Shown here: positions 5,221 through 6,000 of the stretch, in pieces
Position numbering within the stretch: the first letter of the stretch is position 1
Layout of the letters: each line of letters begins with the position of its first letter
Source of the DNA: JBBIRM01 sp964517975
GTDB lineage: Bacteria > Desulfobacterota > BSN033 > UBA1163
Assembly (NCBI GenBank): GCA_964517975.1
Contig: CAZFDM010000221.1
Span: 1-6,000 of the forward strand
Length of the DNA: 6,000 nucleotides
Direction of reading: 5' to 3'
The notes under the pieces: generated by a model
Seen by the model: only the letters and a program-made list of their open reading frames with translations
What the model was told of the DNA's origin: nothing
Databases searched by the model: none
Program-made: the position numbers and the translations under genes

Positions 5221-6000
5221 ACAATTTATTAGTGGAATAGACTATCTTGCCTCCCACCATAGTCATAATTACTCGGGTTTCCTTTATTTCATCTTCTGGG
5301 CAAATTAAAATATCCGACGAAGTTACAATTAAATCAGCCAATTTCCCTGGTTCCAGAACGCCTTTTAGACTTTCCTCGAATGTCAGTAAGGCTGCCCACT
5401 TGGTATACATGCAGAGAGCCTCCCATCTGCTAATCTTTTCTACAGGACCGAATACCTTTCCTTCCCTAGATTTTCTTGTTACAGCCTGGTAAATTCCCAA
5501 AAATGGATTAAAGGAATTTACATCTGCATCAGAGCCACCAGTAACGACGACTCCCCCATTTATTAGTGAATTTGTAGGAATGGCTAAATTCGAACGAACC
5601 TCCCCGAGAAACCTTGCCGTTACTTCAGCTTTCTCATACATAAATACATTCTGAGTAGCTACCAGTATTCCCATTTGTGAGACACGGCTAATTTGGTCTG
5701 GTCTTATAAGAAACCCATGTATCAGAATGAATCTTTTACCCCGGATAGAGTTCTCTTTGTCCGTTTCCTCATAAGCCTCTAAAACAGCGTCAATAGCCCT
5801 GTCACCTACAGCATGAATCCCCACTCGAAAGTTACTTCTATTACACAGACTGACTAAGGCATTCAGTCTCTTTTGGTTCATTGTTAAAATGCCGTAGTTT
5901 CCTTGACCATCTGGATATGGTTCTGTCAGTGATGCTGTTTTTAAGGTCATTCCTCCGTCTAACACAAACTTTATATATCCGAGGGAGAGAAACCTATCGT
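5219..6000 (-). CDS. YtcJ-like amidohydrolase (amidohydrolase family 3), N-terminal half outside window
   Basis: This is a metal-dependent hydrolase of the amidohydrolase superfamily. The frame is open to the window edge, giving 259 residues of a protein that usually has about 530-550; the apparent start at GTG 5965 is an internal valine. Visible landmarks, counted from the first whole codon at 5998: IKFVLDGGMTLKTA (9-22, family form KxxxDGxxxxxTA), EPYPDG (26-31), HAVGDRAIDAVLEAYE (62-77) with a metal-ligand histidine, RFILIHG (89-95) in place of the usual RxxIEHA but keeping histidine 94, GSDADVNSFNP (155-165) with the catalytic-type aspartate 157, and LEPGKLADLIV near the end. Relatives act on amides, carbamates or N-substituted formamides; the substrate here is unknown. 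No signal peptide can be judged. The stop abuts a PaaK remnant and no terminator follows, so it is probably transcribed separately from the transporter, which has its own promoter. Confidence 0.92.
   Translation of the reverse strand, partial: DRFLSLGYIKFVLDGGMTLKTASLTEPYPDGQGNYGILTMNQKRLNALVSLCNRSNFRVGIHAVGDRAIDAVLEAYEETDKENSIRGKRFILIHGFLIRPDQISRVSQMGILVATQNVFMYEKAEVTARFLGEVRSNLAIPTNSLINGGVVVTGGSDADVNSFNPFLGIYQAVTRKSREGKVFGPVEKISRWEALCMYTKWAALLTFEESLKGVLEPGKLADLIVTSSDILICPEDEIKETRVIMTMVGGKIVYSTNKL

Noticed and set aside
1..6000. CRISPR array, tRNA or rRNA gene, transposase, or a defence or novel multi-gene system.
   Set aside because: No regularly spaced repeats, no RNA-gene signature and no transposase-like frame were seen; all long frames are transporter or amidohydrolase genes.

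Overview
All recognisable genes in this window lie on the minus strand. The layout fits a moderate-GC, Gram-negative-type bacterium. Base composition is moderate, promoter and Shine-Dalgarno signals are conventional, and the transported-substrate receptor is a secreted periplasmic protein. A branched-chain-amino-acid-type (HAAT) ABC transporter, an amidohydrolase, a phenylacetate-CoA-ligase remnant and GC-rich intergenic palindromes would suit a metabolically versatile soil or sediment bacterium such as a member of Desulfobacterota. That taxonomic guess is weak: no marker gene is present.

Layout in transcription order (high to low coordinate). (1) 6000-5219: C-terminal half of a YtcJ-like amidohydrolase (amidohydrolase family 3), cut by the window edge. 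(2) 5220-5110: the last ~36 codons of a phenylacetate-CoA-ligase (PaaK)-like gene, in a different frame and directly abutting the amidohydrolase stop; this is a gene remnant. (3) 5109-4795: non-coding spacer with a GC-rich palindromic repeat (4874-4910), a near-consensus sigma70-type promoter (TTGACT, 17 bp, GATAAT; 4850-4822) and a strong ribosome-binding site. (4) 4794-1: a transporter operon of five genes: substrate-binding protein, LivH permease, LivM permease, LivG ATPase and LivF ATPase (LivF cut at the left edge). Most junctions are tight: 11 nt, ATGA overlap, 4 nt. The exception is livH-livM, which is split by a 249-bp spacer (2629-2381) holding a second copy of the GC-rich palindrome and a tandem-type 10-bp repeat.

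How it works together: the binding protein captures a small organic solute in the periplasm. LivH and LivM form the membrane channel, and LivG and LivF power uptake. The substrate cannot be read from sequence; HAAT systems carry branched-chain amino acids, amides, urea or aromatic acids. The adjacent PaaK scar makes an aromatic acid imaginable but does not show it.

Nothing in the window looks like a new biological system. The most informative items are the PaaK scar, the two-member palindrome family placed upstream of and inside the operon, and sequence departures in the two ATPases.
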